DNA of 20,725 nt, taken from the NCBI GenBank assembly GCA_031285115.1, contig JAITWU010000112.1:1-20725 (forward strand). The letters run 5' to 3'. Made by a program: the position numbers and the translations under genes. Positions 6,846 through 13,445 of this stretch are shown piece after piece; within the stretch, counting starts at the first letter, position 1; every line of letters starts with the position of its first letter. The notes beneath the pieces were generated by a model. The model was given only the letters and a program-made list of their open reading frames with translations, was not told the DNA's origin and did no database searches. The stretch comes from Azonexus sp. (GTDB lineage: Bacteria; Pseudomonadota; Gammaproteobacteria; Burkholderiales; Rhodocyclaceae).

Positions 6846-7757
6846 TCAAGCGTAGTTAACAACAAGCAGCACCAGCATCACACAGATGGCGAGCCTGATG
6901 ACAACTTGAGTAAGTTCATGCTGTTCAATCAAGCCCTTGGCATAGCGCCGCCAAACGTCTTTCATGTTTCCGATAACCAGCAGCAGCATCCCTGAAGCAA
7001 CGAGTGCATAGATAACCTTCTGGATTTCCGACATTGAAAACCCGGCACCGCCCTGAAATGCCTGTGCCATGGCTTCGTTGACGGGCAGACAGGCTCCGCT
7101 GGCATCTTTAATGCACGTCATCATGGTATTAGCCCCCGTGGCCGGGGAACTCGATCCATTGCTGCCGGTAGTGCTGCCCGTATTGCCACTACCGCCTGAT
7201 CTCGAACTCGATCCGTTGTTAATTTTGTCGGCCATCGAGCAGATCGTCGTTCCGTTGCTGTCCGCAAAACCGCTGCAAGAACCGCTATTAATCGTCTTTC
7301 GGCAATTGCCTGTGCCCAATTGGACACACGACAAGACCAGGGCACCATCGACCGGGTGGCCATCGAAAGTACCCATGTTGATTAGTTGTTGAACTACCGG
7401 GTTATTCAGACCGGCCGAAGTGAGTTCAGCCCAGTAATTGATTTGATCTTGTAAATCGAGTTGTTGGTATTTTGCAGCGCTCATTTGAGCATAGTGTTTA
7501 ATATTTTTTTCAGTCATCTGCAACACGCCATAACAGCACGATCCATTGTATGCTGTGGTATTGCCGCCGCTTTCGACATTCATCGCAAGAGCACCAATTG
7601 CATTGGCGTATTGTTTTAAAGTAGGGCTGGCATTGGGAGAATTGAGCACGGCCTGTGCGATCTGTGCAGCAGTCACGATCGCCGCTAGAGCTAGTACTGG
7701 AAATACCAGTAAAAACCAGACTTGAAATCTGGTAAGCCCTCGCACAACTGCCTTCAT
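6846..7757 (-). CDS. Lytic transglycosylase-like / DUF3262 (PFL_4701) fusion, conjugation
   Basis: 303 residues. An N-terminal signal or anchor helix (about 12-35) is followed by a lysozyme-like domain (about 45-130): A-M-N-V-E62-S63-GGN supplies the likely catalytic Glu, and CYGVLQMTEKNI matches the YGxxQ motif of VirB1-type transglycosylases. A Cys-containing segment (144-175) and a Ser/Gly linker (182-210) follow. The last 75 residues (AMAQAFQGGAGFSMSEIQ, then two TM helices around VWRRYAKGLI) match the small integrating-conjugative-element protein DUF3262/PFL_4701, normally encoded alone. Role inferred: local opening of peptidoglycan, tied to the mating-pore membrane complex. The gene starts 9 bases after the secreted-protein gene; the GTGAGG upstream is a modest ribosome site. 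Confidence 0.75.
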   Translation of the reverse strand: MKAVVRGLTRFQVWFLLVFPVLALAAIVTAAQIAQAVLNSPNASPTLKQYANAIGALAMNVESGGNTTAYNGSCCYGVLQMTEKNIKHYAQMSAAKYQQLDLQDQINYWAELTSAGLNNPVVQQLINMGTFDGHPVDGALVLSCVQLGTGNCRKTINSGSCSGFADSNGTTICSMADKINNGSSSRSGGSGNTGSTTGSNGSSSPATGANTMMTCIKDASGACLPVNEAMAQAFQGGAGFSMSEIQKVIYALVASGMLLLVIGNMKDVWRRYAKGLIEQHELTQVVIRLAICVMLVLLVVNYA

Positions 7758-7766
7758 CTCAGAGCC

Positions 7767-8369
7767 TCACTGCACCTTAAAGATACGCAGTGCTCGATTG
7801 CAGGCAAGCACTACTTTGCCGTACTGAATGACTCTCAAATAAACAATGCCGGTGCGTTGATCGAAGGCATATTCATTATGGTTTTTTGAGCGTGGATTGT
7901 TTGGACTATCTACATCTAACATGCAAAATTGCGTTGGGAGATCTTGTACGTTTGATTTTCCATCTGGCAGGAATCGGATTAATCGTAGAGCGCATGTTCC
8001 ATACATATCATGCATGCTTCTACCATTGCCAGGCTGGATACAATCGGAATTTGCGCTATCGAACATTGTTAATATAACTTTTGTTCCGTTATATTCAACT
8101 GAACCCATGAGAGCCGTACTGAGCATGAGAGAGCCATTGGTGGTACTTATTGTGCTGTTGATTTCTTTTTCCCATATCTTGGCCAATAACGATTTTTCTT
8201 CAAGGGTTCCTGTGTCTGGAAAATTATTGGTATTGAAATTGAATTCGTGCATCCACTGCCATTGCAACCCCGCAGGTGGCGTTGCGCTTTGAGCGGATGC
8301 TCCGGCGGCTATCACGCACACCAGTGCTGCGATCGCACCGCGCAGGGCGTTCAAAAACAATTTACCCAT
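7767..8369 (-). CDS. Secreted periplasmic protein of unknown function
   Basis: 200 residues from the ATG at 8369, chosen because AAGGAG lies 6 bases upstream; a longer open frame begins earlier without a ribosome site. The first 26 residues form a typical signal peptide (MGKLFLNAL, hydrophobic AALVCVIAAG, cleavage after ASA). The mature part has four Cys residues (in SDC, TCAL, FCML, LACN contexts), enough for two disulfides, which fits a DsbC-like gene directly upstream. Hydrophilic, Asn-rich and more AT-rich than its neighbours. No family recognised. Position between dsbC-like and transglycosylase genes suggests a role in the conjugation apparatus. Confidence 0.65.
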   Translation of the reverse strand: MGKLFLNALRGAIAALVCVIAAGASAQSATPPAGLQWQWMHEFNFNTNNFPDTGTLEEKSLLAKIWEKEINSTISTTNGSLMLSTALMGSVEYNGTKVILTMFDSANSDCIQPGNGRSMHDMYGTCALRLIRFLPDGKSNVQDLPTQFCMLDVDSPNNPRSKNHNEYAFDQRTGIVYLRVIQYGKVVLACNRALRIFKVQ

Positions 8370-8437
8370 GTTTTGCTCCTTAAAAATTCGTTTTCGGGGG
8401 AGGATTGATGGCCTGTGTCTGCTACCCTGCCTTGCGC

Positions 8438-9187
8438 TCATCGCACGCTGGCATCAAGCGCGGCCATGAATTGCTCGGGCGGTACTGCCCCAACCAAGCG
8501 CCGGCCATCGGCCAGTACCATGGTCGGTGTCTCCAGAATCCGGTATTTCGCGCCAAACGCAAGGATTTGCTTCAGACCCGTCACGTCACAGCCCGTGTCC
8601 TTCTGAGGTCTGGCACCGTTCATGATGGCCTCCCATGTTTTGTTGCGATCGCTGCTGCACCAGGCCGTGCTGGCGAGTCCCATGCTTTCAGGCGAGATCA
8701 CCGGGTACATGAAGTGGTACACGGTCACGTCCGGTACCTGGGACAGAAACTTGCTGAACACCTTACAAATCGGGCAGTTCGGGTCTTCAAACACCGCCAG
8801 CGTGCGTTTGCCGTTGCCATGCACTTCCTTGATCGCCAACGATAGCGGTAGCGTCTTGAAGTCGATTTTGTTGACTTGTTCATCCAGCGCCGCCGTTAAG
8901 TCCTTGCGTTCTTTCGTGTCGATCAATGAGGCGTTGACAAAGCTGTAGCGGCCCGTCTCGTCGGTGTAGAACACTTCGCCATCCGACTGCACGGCGTAGA
9001 TGCCAGGCACTGGCGTGCTCAATATAGCCGTAACGTTGATCTTGCCACCGGTATTGCTCTGGATGGCTGCGCGCAGCGTTTGCTCTTTATTGGCAGCCAC
9101 CGGTTGCTGTGCGAATGCACTCAGGGCCGCGGAGCATGCCATGACGGCCAAGGCGGTGCGCACTGGTTGGAATTGAATCGGTTTCAC
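8438..9187 (-). CDS. DsbC/DsbG-like thiol:disulfide interchange protein
   Basis: 249 residues starting at GTG 9187, supported by AGGAG about 8 bases upstream; the frame extends further without such a site. Signal peptide: VKPIQFQPVRTALAVMACSAALSAFA in outline (residues 1-26), cleavage after AFA. The DsbC-type dimerisation domain covers about 30-95, and the thioredoxin fold follows, with active site C138-P-I-C141 (FEDPNCPICKVF) and cis-Pro in ETPT near 220. C177 and C200 match the structural disulfide of DsbC. The CPIC centre differs from E. coli CGYC. Such enzymes are common on ICEs and probably correct disulfides of secreted conjugation proteins such as the Cys-rich ones encoded just downstream. 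Confidence 0.88.
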   Translation of the reverse strand: MKPIQFQPVRTALAVMACSAALSAFAQQPVAANKEQTLRAAIQSNTGGKINVTAILSTPVPGIYAVQSDGEVFYTDETGRYSFVNASLIDTKERKDLTAALDEQVNKIDFKTLPLSLAIKEVHGNGKRTLAVFEDPNCPICKVFSKFLSQVPDVTVYHFMYPVISPESMGLASTAWCSSDRNKTWEAIMNGARPQKDTGCDVTGLKQILAFGAKYRILETPTMVLADGRRLVGAVPPEQFMAALDASVR

Positions 9188-9203
9188 GCGCTGTCTCCTG
9201 AAT

Positions 9204-9689
9204 TCAAGAATCGAAGGCGCGCACGCCCTTGGCGACGCGGGATTGCTCAACCGCATCACGGATGAGATTGGCGACCTGGGCAGGTTGTGCGATGGCGTTG
9301 ATCGTTACGCGTGGCGTGGTTTTGTCGTGGGTGAGAAGTTTGACCTGACCCAGTCCAAACAAGCTTTGGATGGGGGTGCCGTCCACCTTAATGTCGATGA
9401 CGCGGTACAGCTCCAGCGTATCCATGCGTTTGACCAGAATGCCCGAGTATTCGAGAAACCGCTGGTCGGTCAGCTCATAGCGATGTTTGGCGGTCACCAG
9501 ATAACGCCAACCTGCCCACAGGAGCGGGACGATGAGCCAGCAAGTCAGCACGGTCAGCACATAAACCCAGAAGTTGACCACCTGCCCTTCCCGGGACGCC
9601 CACAACAGTTCACGCTCTGGCGCATAGGCCAGGCCCGCTCCTGAGCCCAACGCAGCAGCTTGCGCTGAATCAATATGGGGGTCATTCAT
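9204..9689 (-). CDS. PH domain (bPH2/YdbS-like) membrane protein
   Basis: 161 residues from the ATG at 9689; AGGAAGG lies about 7 bases upstream, which favours it over an upstream ATG at 9719. A soluble N-terminus is followed by two adjacent hydrophobic segments (about 36-63, VVNFWVYVLTVL and LIVPLLWAGWRYL), then a bacterial PH-like domain: YELTDQRFLEYSGILVKRMDTLELYRVIDIKV is diagnostic in outline, with VTINAIAQPAQVANLI closing it. Function of such proteins is not well established; they are membrane-associated. It is the first gene of the minus-strand run, and DsbC starts 16 bases after its stop. Confidence 0.8.
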   Translation of the reverse strand: MNDPHIDSAQAAALGSGAGLAYAPERELLWASREGQVVNFWVYVLTVLTCWLIVPLLWAGWRYLVTAKHRYELTDQRFLEYSGILVKRMDTLELYRVIDIKVDGTPIQSLFGLGQVKLLTHDKTTPRVTINAIAQPAQVANLIRDAVEQSRVAKGVRAFDS

Positions 9690-9731
9690 CTTCAAGCCTT
9701 CCTGTTTATCGCTGTGCAACCACGGTAAGGG

Positions 9732-9743
9732 GGCCGCTCGGCC
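9732..9743. repeat. Small GC palindrome upstream of the PH gene
   Basis: GGCCG-CT-CGGCC is a perfect 5-bp inverted repeat with a 2-bp centre, between the PH-domain gene start and the larger 18-bp inverted repeat. On the minus strand it would lie in the PH gene leader. Could be an operator or leader hairpin; no known site recognised. Confidence 0.3.
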
Positions 9744-9747
9744 GGCG

Positions 9748-9789
9748 CAAGCGAAAACCGGGTTTTACGTGAAACCCGGTTTTCGCTTG
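9748..9789. repeat. Perfect 18-bp inverted repeat with 6-bp spacer
   Basis: CAAGCGAAAACCGGGTTT at 9748-9765 and its exact reverse complement at 9772-9789 flank the spacer TACGTG. It lies between two divergent genes, the PH-domain gene (minus) and a tyrosine recombinase (plus), where a terminator for either gene would make little sense. Two arms around a 6-bp centre is the geometry of XerCD dif-type recombination sites, although the arms are longer and the sequence does not match dif. Alternatives: operator for a dimeric regulator, or a bidirectional terminator or insulator shielding both modules. The remaining gap to 9888 also contains a weaker nested dyad (TGGTC...GACCA near 9819-9839). Confidence 0.6.
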
Positions 9790-9888
9790 ACTGCGCTGTC
9801 ATTGTGTGATACGAAAAAATAGCGCTCTGGTCGGCAGCCGATCTGACCAACGCTAAAAAAATGACGATCTTGGTACAGGGGGAGGAGT

Positions 9889-10848
9889 GTGTGGGAGGCC
9901 GTTCGCACAGGATGTGACTGGCTCGATGAATTCTGGTTTGACTGCGCCGCGCGTCTGCGGCCCAACAGCTTGCGTAATTTACGCCTGTGCGTGGCCCGGC
10001 ACTTACGTTGGTTGAACGATGCAGGCTCCAGCCTGCAAGAAGCCACGCTCGACGAGTTGCGCCGTTATTTGGCGATGCTTGTTGATCGCAGACTGGCTGA
10101 TGCCACCTTGGTCGTTCATCGCTGGGCACTCGGAACGTTGTATCGCTGGGTGTATCGAGAAGGTCTGCGCATTGACAATCCTGTGGTGAAGCTGGCGCCG
10201 ATGATTCGGCGAACACGCGGCTTGCGCTGGGCCCCCACGGTGACTCAAATCGAGCGCATCTTGCACGCACCCGATGTACAAACTGCGCTGGGTGTACGCG
10301 ATCGCTGCATCCTGGAGCTGCTTTACGCAACCGGAATGCGGGCCAGCGAATTACTGGGCTTGCAAGCCTGGCAGGTGGACTCGAATAACCGAATCTTCAA
10401 GATCGTGGGCAAAGGCCAACGTGAGCGCCTGGTGCTGTACGGCGAGGCGGCCGCACACTGGCTGCATCTGTATCTGCGAGAGGTTCGCGCTCGTTTGATT
10501 GGACAAGGCCGCGGGGATGGCAAAGGCATCGCCCACCTTTTTGTGCACCCGGTGCCGATTCTGACAATGACTTACACCCATTTATGGCGCATGGTGCGCC
10601 GATACGGCCAATGCACTGGCTTACCGTTGCTCACGCCCCATGTGTTTCGCCATGCTTTCGCCACGCACTGCAAAGACGCCGGCATGGATCTGATCACCCT
10701 ACAAACTCTGCTGGGCCACGCCAGCGTGGCCACCACCACAATCTACCTGCATAGCTCAATGGATACGATGAGAGCGCTTTTAGAGCGGCATCATCCGCGC
10801 GGGATAGAGTACCAGCCTTTTCAACGGGACAGGAAAAGAGAGCCATGA
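9889..10848 (+). CDS. Tyrosine recombinase, XerC/XerD-like
   Basis: 319 residues. N-terminal SAM-like core-binding domain (about 8-95) and catalytic domain (about 115-300). All active-site residues are present: R151 (LLYATGMRASELLGL), K175 (VGKGQRER), H251 and R254 (TPHVFRHAFATH), H277 (LLGHASVATT) and nucleophile Y286 (TTIYLH). It should cut and rejoin DNA at a specific site through a 3'-phosphotyrosine link. A GTG start is used; GGAGGAG lies only a few bases upstream, so spacing is tight and the true start is uncertain. Its stop overlaps the next gene's ATG. The perfect inverted repeat 100 bases upstream is a candidate substrate. It may serve resolution or cassette mobility rather than ICE integration. 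Confidence 0.88.
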   Translation: MWEAVRTGCDWLDEFWFDCAARLRPNSLRNLRLCVARHLRWLNDAGSSLQEATLDELRRYLAMLVDRRLADATLVVHRWALGTLYRWVYREGLRIDNPVVKLAPMIRRTRGLRWAPTVTQIERILHAPDVQTALGVRDRCILELLYATGMRASELLGLQAWQVDSNNRIFKIVGKGQRERLVLYGEAAAHWLHLYLREVRARLIGQGRGDGKGIAHLFVHPVPILTMTYTHLWRMVRRYGQCTGLPLLTPHVFRHAFATHCKDAGMDLITLQTLLGHASVATTTIYLHSSMDTMRALLERHHPRGIEYQPFQRDRKREP

Positions 10849-11222
10849 TCGAGATCGCAAATGATGGCCCAAATATCGTTCACACAAATTTCTGGAGCTT
10901 CGACTTCGCACGAAGAGGCGTGTGCTACTTGAGCTATAACGCCAAGGTCTGGAGGCTGCTTGTCCCCTCCGGGGCTGAATTTTGGCTGACTGAAATGCGC
11001 ACAGGTAATCACGTCACGATCGAGCCAAGCAAGCTTGAACCCAATCGGGGGAAAATCGACGTGGTATTCGAGGATGGTTCTGTGAGCCCGTTTTGCCTTT
11101 CGCTAGATCCTCTGATCCAAGTAGATCGCCTTCTCACCCCGGATCACGAATGTCAGTTGGCCGTTTGGACTGAAAGCGGTCGCCAGATGTTACTGCCATG
11201 CGACGTGAAGGTTGAAACCTGA
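10845..11222 (+). CDS. Hypothetical protein coupled to the recombinase
   Basis: 125 residues, not recognised as a named family. Its ATG overlaps the recombinase stop (ATGA), so it is translationally coupled and probably acts with the recombinase or is simply co-expressed. The sequence is soluble and mixed alpha/beta: PNIVHTNFWSFDFARRG, YLSYNAKVWRLLVP, and a C-terminal half rich in beta-type segments. I recall similar short proteins on plasmids and ICEs without assigned function. No signal peptide or membrane helix. A terminator hairpin lies 60 bases downstream. Confidence 0.6.
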   Translation: MIEIANDGPNIVHTNFWSFDFARRGVCYLSYNAKVWRLLVPSGAEFWLTEMRTGNHVTIEPSKLEPNRGKIDVVFEDGSVSPFCLSLDPLIQVDRLLTPDHECQLAVWTESGRQMLLPCDVKVET

Positions 11223-11281
11223 TGTACAGCGCTGTCGCTCCATAAGGCGCGAGGGTTGAAACGGAAATGAGCGCATGCTCA

Positions 11282-11317
11282 ACAAAGCCCGGCAGTATTT
11301 ACGATGCCGGGCTTTGT
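11282..11317 (+). terminator. Terminator hairpin after the recombinase operon
   Basis: ACAAAGCCCGGCA pairs perfectly with TGCCGGGCTTTGT over 13 bp with a 10-nt loop. A CTTTGT tail follows; the run of T is short, so termination may be moderate. Nearly the same GC core (AAGCCCGGC) is used in the terminator at 12919-12952. Confidence 0.7.
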
Positions 11318-11345
11318 CTTTGTACTGTCTATGGGCGGCATGCGC

Positions 11346-11373
11346 TTGACAAGATTGACCAACCTGATAGATT
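11346..11373 (+). promoter_or_regulatory. Probable sigma-70 promoter for the first A-type leader
   Basis: TTGACA (11346-11351) is followed after 16 bases by TAGATT (11368-11373). The predicted start of transcription, near 11380, falls just at the beginning of the conserved leader element, and the previous terminator lies immediately upstream. Both facts fit a new transcription unit starting here. Confidence 0.45.
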
Positions 11374-11380
11374 GCCTCTC

Positions 11381-11557
11381 GTGACTGCCGAAAGGCGCAC
11401 GAAACGCATCAGCTCTTGGAATGCGTACTGATTGGCTCCCAAGGCCGTCACAGAGCATCTTTAACTGCAACCCGGACGGGGAATCAGCTTTCCCTGTCCT
11501 GGCCTTGCGGTTTGGCTTGGTTATGCCGGTCTCCTGTCCATTTTTTAGGAGATCATC
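11381..11557 (+). ncRNA. Putative structured leader RNA, A-type copy 1
   Basis: P1: ACGCAT (11404-11409) pairs with ATGCGT (11421-11426). Its loop segment GCTCT (11412-11416) can pair with AGAGC (11452-11456), forming a pseudoknot. P3: GGACGGGGAA (11474-11483) pairs with TTCCCTGTCC (11490-11499) with one G-U pair. Near the gene, TCTCCT (11530-11535) pairs with AGGAGA (11547-11552), the ribosome site of the next gene. Eighty bases (11404-11483) are identical to copy 2. The layout suggests a cis-regulatory RNA that controls access to the ribosome site. It may be related to the radC or STAXI motifs (from memory, untested). Confidence 0.65.
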
Positions 11558-11848
11558 ATGGTCAGCGATCGTAAACAAAGAGCCGCTTTTTCCGTGGCCG
11601 GCATCCGAAACATGCCAATGGTGCGTCAGCACATCTGGGCTAACGTCACCGCCGCCGTCTCTATGGACGTGCTGGCCAGCATGACCAGTCGGCAGATTGG
11701 AGCGGTTATCGCCGCCGCGCATCGTAGTTATCACAACGGGCGCGCCAGCACAGGTGCCGAGATCACAGATTGCGGCGCGATATGGATCGGGGGCGATATT
11801 AATAGATTGATTGATCTCGACGACATCCGGGGACTCCCCGCGCAATGA
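11558..11848 (+). CDS. Small hypothetical protein behind an A-type leader
   Basis: 96 residues, not recognised. The ATG at 11558 follows AGGAGAT at 5-bp spacing, and that ribosome site can be masked by TCTCCT in the leader. The product is soluble, with two likely helices (MVRQHIWANVTAAVSMDVLA and SRQIGAVIAAAHRSYHN in outline) and a more beta-like C-terminus ending in DINRLIDLDDIRGL. No membrane segment or Cys. The gene is flanked by two copies of the same leader, which suggests it was inserted or duplicated as a leader-plus-gene unit. Confidence 0.6.
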   Translation: MVSDRKQRAAFSVAGIRNMPMVRQHIWANVTAAVSMDVLASMTSRQIGAVIAAAHRSYHNGRASTGAEITDCGAIWIGGDINRLIDLDDIRGLPAQ

Positions 11849-11880
11849 TCTGGATCAACCATATCACCCTCTAAACTGGC

Positions 11881-12093
11881 CACTGCCGCAAGGCGCACGC
11901 GACGCATCAGCTCTTGGAATGCGTACTGATTGGCTCCCAAGGCCGTCACAGAGCATCTTTAACTGCAACCCGGACGGGGAACCAGCTTCCCTGTCCCGGC
12001 CTTGCGGCTTGGTTTGGTATGCCGGTTTCCTGTTCATCCTTCAACCGGCGATCTTCTGATCGCCATCACACCCCTCGTGGGTAGGAGAAAAAA
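11881..12093 (+). ncRNA. Putative structured leader RNA, A-type copy 2
   Basis: P1: ACGCAT (11902-11907) with ATGCGT (11919-11924). Loop segment GCTCT (11910-11914) with AGAGC (11950-11954). P3: GGACGGGGAA (11972-11981) with TTCCCTGTCC (11987-11996). Beyond position 12032 it diverges from copy 1. Two overlapping hairpins are possible here: GCCGGTT (12021-12027) with AACCGGC (12043-12049), or GGCGAT (12047-12052) with ATCGCC (12059-12064). They share 12047-12049 and so exclude each other. The ribosome site GTAGGAG lies at 12081-12087. A TCCT at 12028-12031 could pair weakly with it. Confidence 0.6.
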
Positions 12094-12585
12094 ATGGAAC
12101 ACGTCGCCAACTATAAAGTAATAAACATCATCCCTCCCAACTATGAGGGTGACCCGCACAACGCTCTAGGCTACGCGTGGCAAAAGCTGGTAATGCGCGA
12201 CTACAAAGTCGTGCGGGAAGAGTCGATCCCGGGGGACGACCGCATCGGATACGACCAGTTTGCGGCGGCGCAACAGGAGGTTGCGTCCGCGCATCCGGAT
12301 GTCCAGTGGGCTGAGAAGATGAGCGTCCCCGTCGGGGCCACGCGAGTCGCATCAATCACATGCATGTGGTGCGGCGGCGAGTCTATCCACGGGTATGTTG
12401 GCGGCAAGCCGCCCGCCAAGGCAGCGATCGTCGGCGTCGGCGAAGAGCCGACTGAGACTGCGGCAATCATCAGAGAGCGCGAGCGGATTTTGCTTGCTGA
12501 GTTAGACGCTGATAACGCCCAACATCCGGGGTGGTGTACCAAATGCCATTCGTATTGTTACGGTGACTGCACTGCGAACAGATAA
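12094..12585 (+). CDS. Hypothetical protein with zinc-ribbon-like cysteines
   Basis: 163 residues, family not recognised. The start ATG at 12094 follows TAGGAG. Two Cys clusters stand out: CMWC near residue 90 (TCMWCGGES) and C-x2-C-x3-C-x3-C near 147-157 (WCTKCHSYCYGDC), which could form one or more zinc sites. Between them is a helical, charged segment (ETAAIIRERERILLAELDAD). The front contains a mixed segment with no clear motif. Probably a small nucleic-acid-binding or adaptor protein, but this is only inferred from the Cys pattern. The next gene follows after 2 bases. Confidence 0.6.
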   Translation: MEHVANYKVINIIPPNYEGDPHNALGYAWQKLVMRDYKVVREESIPGDDRIGYDQFAAAQQEVASAHPDVQWAEKMSVPVGATRVASITCMWCGGESIHGYVGGKPPAKAAIVGVGEEPTETAAIIRERERILLAELDADNAQHPGWCTKCHSYCYGDCTANR

Positions 12586-12587
12586 AT

Positions 12588-12851
12588 ATGTCATCAACTG
12601 ACCGATCAATCAATCAGCGGCTTCAAAAAGCCAAGAGCCGAGAGAAAAAAATTGCGATCGCATTGGATTGGGCCGAGGAGTGGCGTGGCGAGCAGGCATA
12701 CGAGATAGCCAAGCTTGGCGCGGCCTTACAAAGAGGCGATAGCTCCACTGCGGAGCATTCATGGCGGCACCTACAGACAATGGCTGATAAGCGGTTTTCA
12801 GCGTTGCCCAAGGTGTTGTCTGAGCTTGGTTTGTCCAATGATTTAGATTGA
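12588..12851 (+). CDS. Small helical hypothetical protein
   Basis: 87 residues, not recognised. It begins 2 bases after the stop of the zinc-ribbon gene and has no good ribosome site of its own, so it likely depends on coupled translation. The sequence is nearly all helical and charged (INQRLQKAKSREKKIAIALD, WRGEQAYEIAKLGAALQRG). It could be a partner of the preceding protein. A hairpin (AACTCAT/ATGAGTT at 12895-12911) and a terminator follow. Confidence 0.55.
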   Translation: MSSTDRSINQRLQKAKSREKKIAIALDWAEEWRGEQAYEIAKLGAALQRGDSSTAEHSWRHLQTMADKRFSALPKVLSELGLSNDLD

Positions 12852-12918
12852 TGTACCATGATGCCATCGCGTCTCTTGGCGCGTGGATTTAAACAACTCA
12901 TGCAATGAGTTCAAGCCC

Positions 12919-12952
12919 AAAAAGCCCGGCCCGGCAACGGTGCCGGGCTTTT
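12919..12952 (+). terminator. Rho-independent terminator
   Basis: AAAAGCCCGGC (12920-12930) pairs with GCCGGGCTTTT (12942-12952) over 11 bp with an 11-nt loop. A second small hairpin (AACTCAT/ATGAGTT, 3-nt loop) stands just before it at 12895-12911. It ends the unit 11558-12851. A-rich and T-rich flanks allow it to act on both strands, so it could also stop transcription from the IS fragment. Confidence 0.75.
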
Positions 12953-12959
12953 CTCATGG

Positions 12960-13445
12960 TGACCTTGCCCCTGAGCGACGTAGTCCATAGCCACTCGGTT
13001 ACGCGGCTTTCTTTACCTGGCCCGCGTGCCAGTTTTCTTCGAACCTCATCGGGCTGACATAGCCCAGTGTAGAGTGAAGTCGGCGGTGGTTGTAGAACGT
13101 CAGCCAATCGACCACCTCGTCCATCGCCTCACGCTGGGTGGCGAACTTCCTGCCATACAGCCTGCCTACTTTGAGGCTGCCCCACAGGCTCTCCGTAGGC
13201 GCATTGTCCCAGCAGTTGCCCTTGCGACTCATCGACGAGCGCATGCCATAGCTGCGCAGTGCGTCCTGGAACGAGTGGCTGCAGTATTGACTGCCCCGAT
13301 CCGAATGGAAAATCAGCCCTGGCACAGGATGACGCCGGAACCACGCCATGCGTAACGCATCGCTCACCAGGCGGGCCTGCATGTGCGGCTGCATGCTCCA
13401 GCCCACCACTTGCCGGCTGAACAGATCGAGCACTACCGCCAGATA
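12960..13445 (-). mobile_element. Truncated IS3-family element
   Basis: Holds the 3' part of an IS3-group orfB. The transposase end is inside at 12999 and the element's right end may be the TGACC at 12960-12964, though no second inverted repeat is present to confirm it. The other end is abrupt at about 13445/13446, where transposase sequence stops and integrase sequence on the opposite strand begins. The element lacks orfA and the front of orfB, so it cannot move by itself. Confidence 0.65.
12999..13445 (-). pseudogene. IS3-family transposase orfB, 5'-truncated
   Basis: About 149 codons of the rve-type DDE domain remain. All three acidic residues are present: D in LAVVLDLFSR, D in LIFHSDRGSQYC, and E in NAPTESLWGSLK; the C-terminal FYNHRRLHSTLGYVSP motif typical of the IS3 group is intact. 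The N-terminal HTH_21 region and orfA are missing. The frame stays open upstream to 13547 only because it reads antisense through integrase DNA. The fragment joins the integrase remnant directly, consistent with an IS insertion followed by deletion or with one-ended recombination. Confidence 0.85.

Noticed and set aside
9692..10330. 212-codon minus-strand ORF opposite the recombinase
   Set aside because: Antisense to a recombinase with complete catalytic residues; no family signature.
11384..12032. CRISPR array or simple tandem repeat
   Set aside because: Only two A-type copies, 498 bases apart with a gene between; no short regular spacers.
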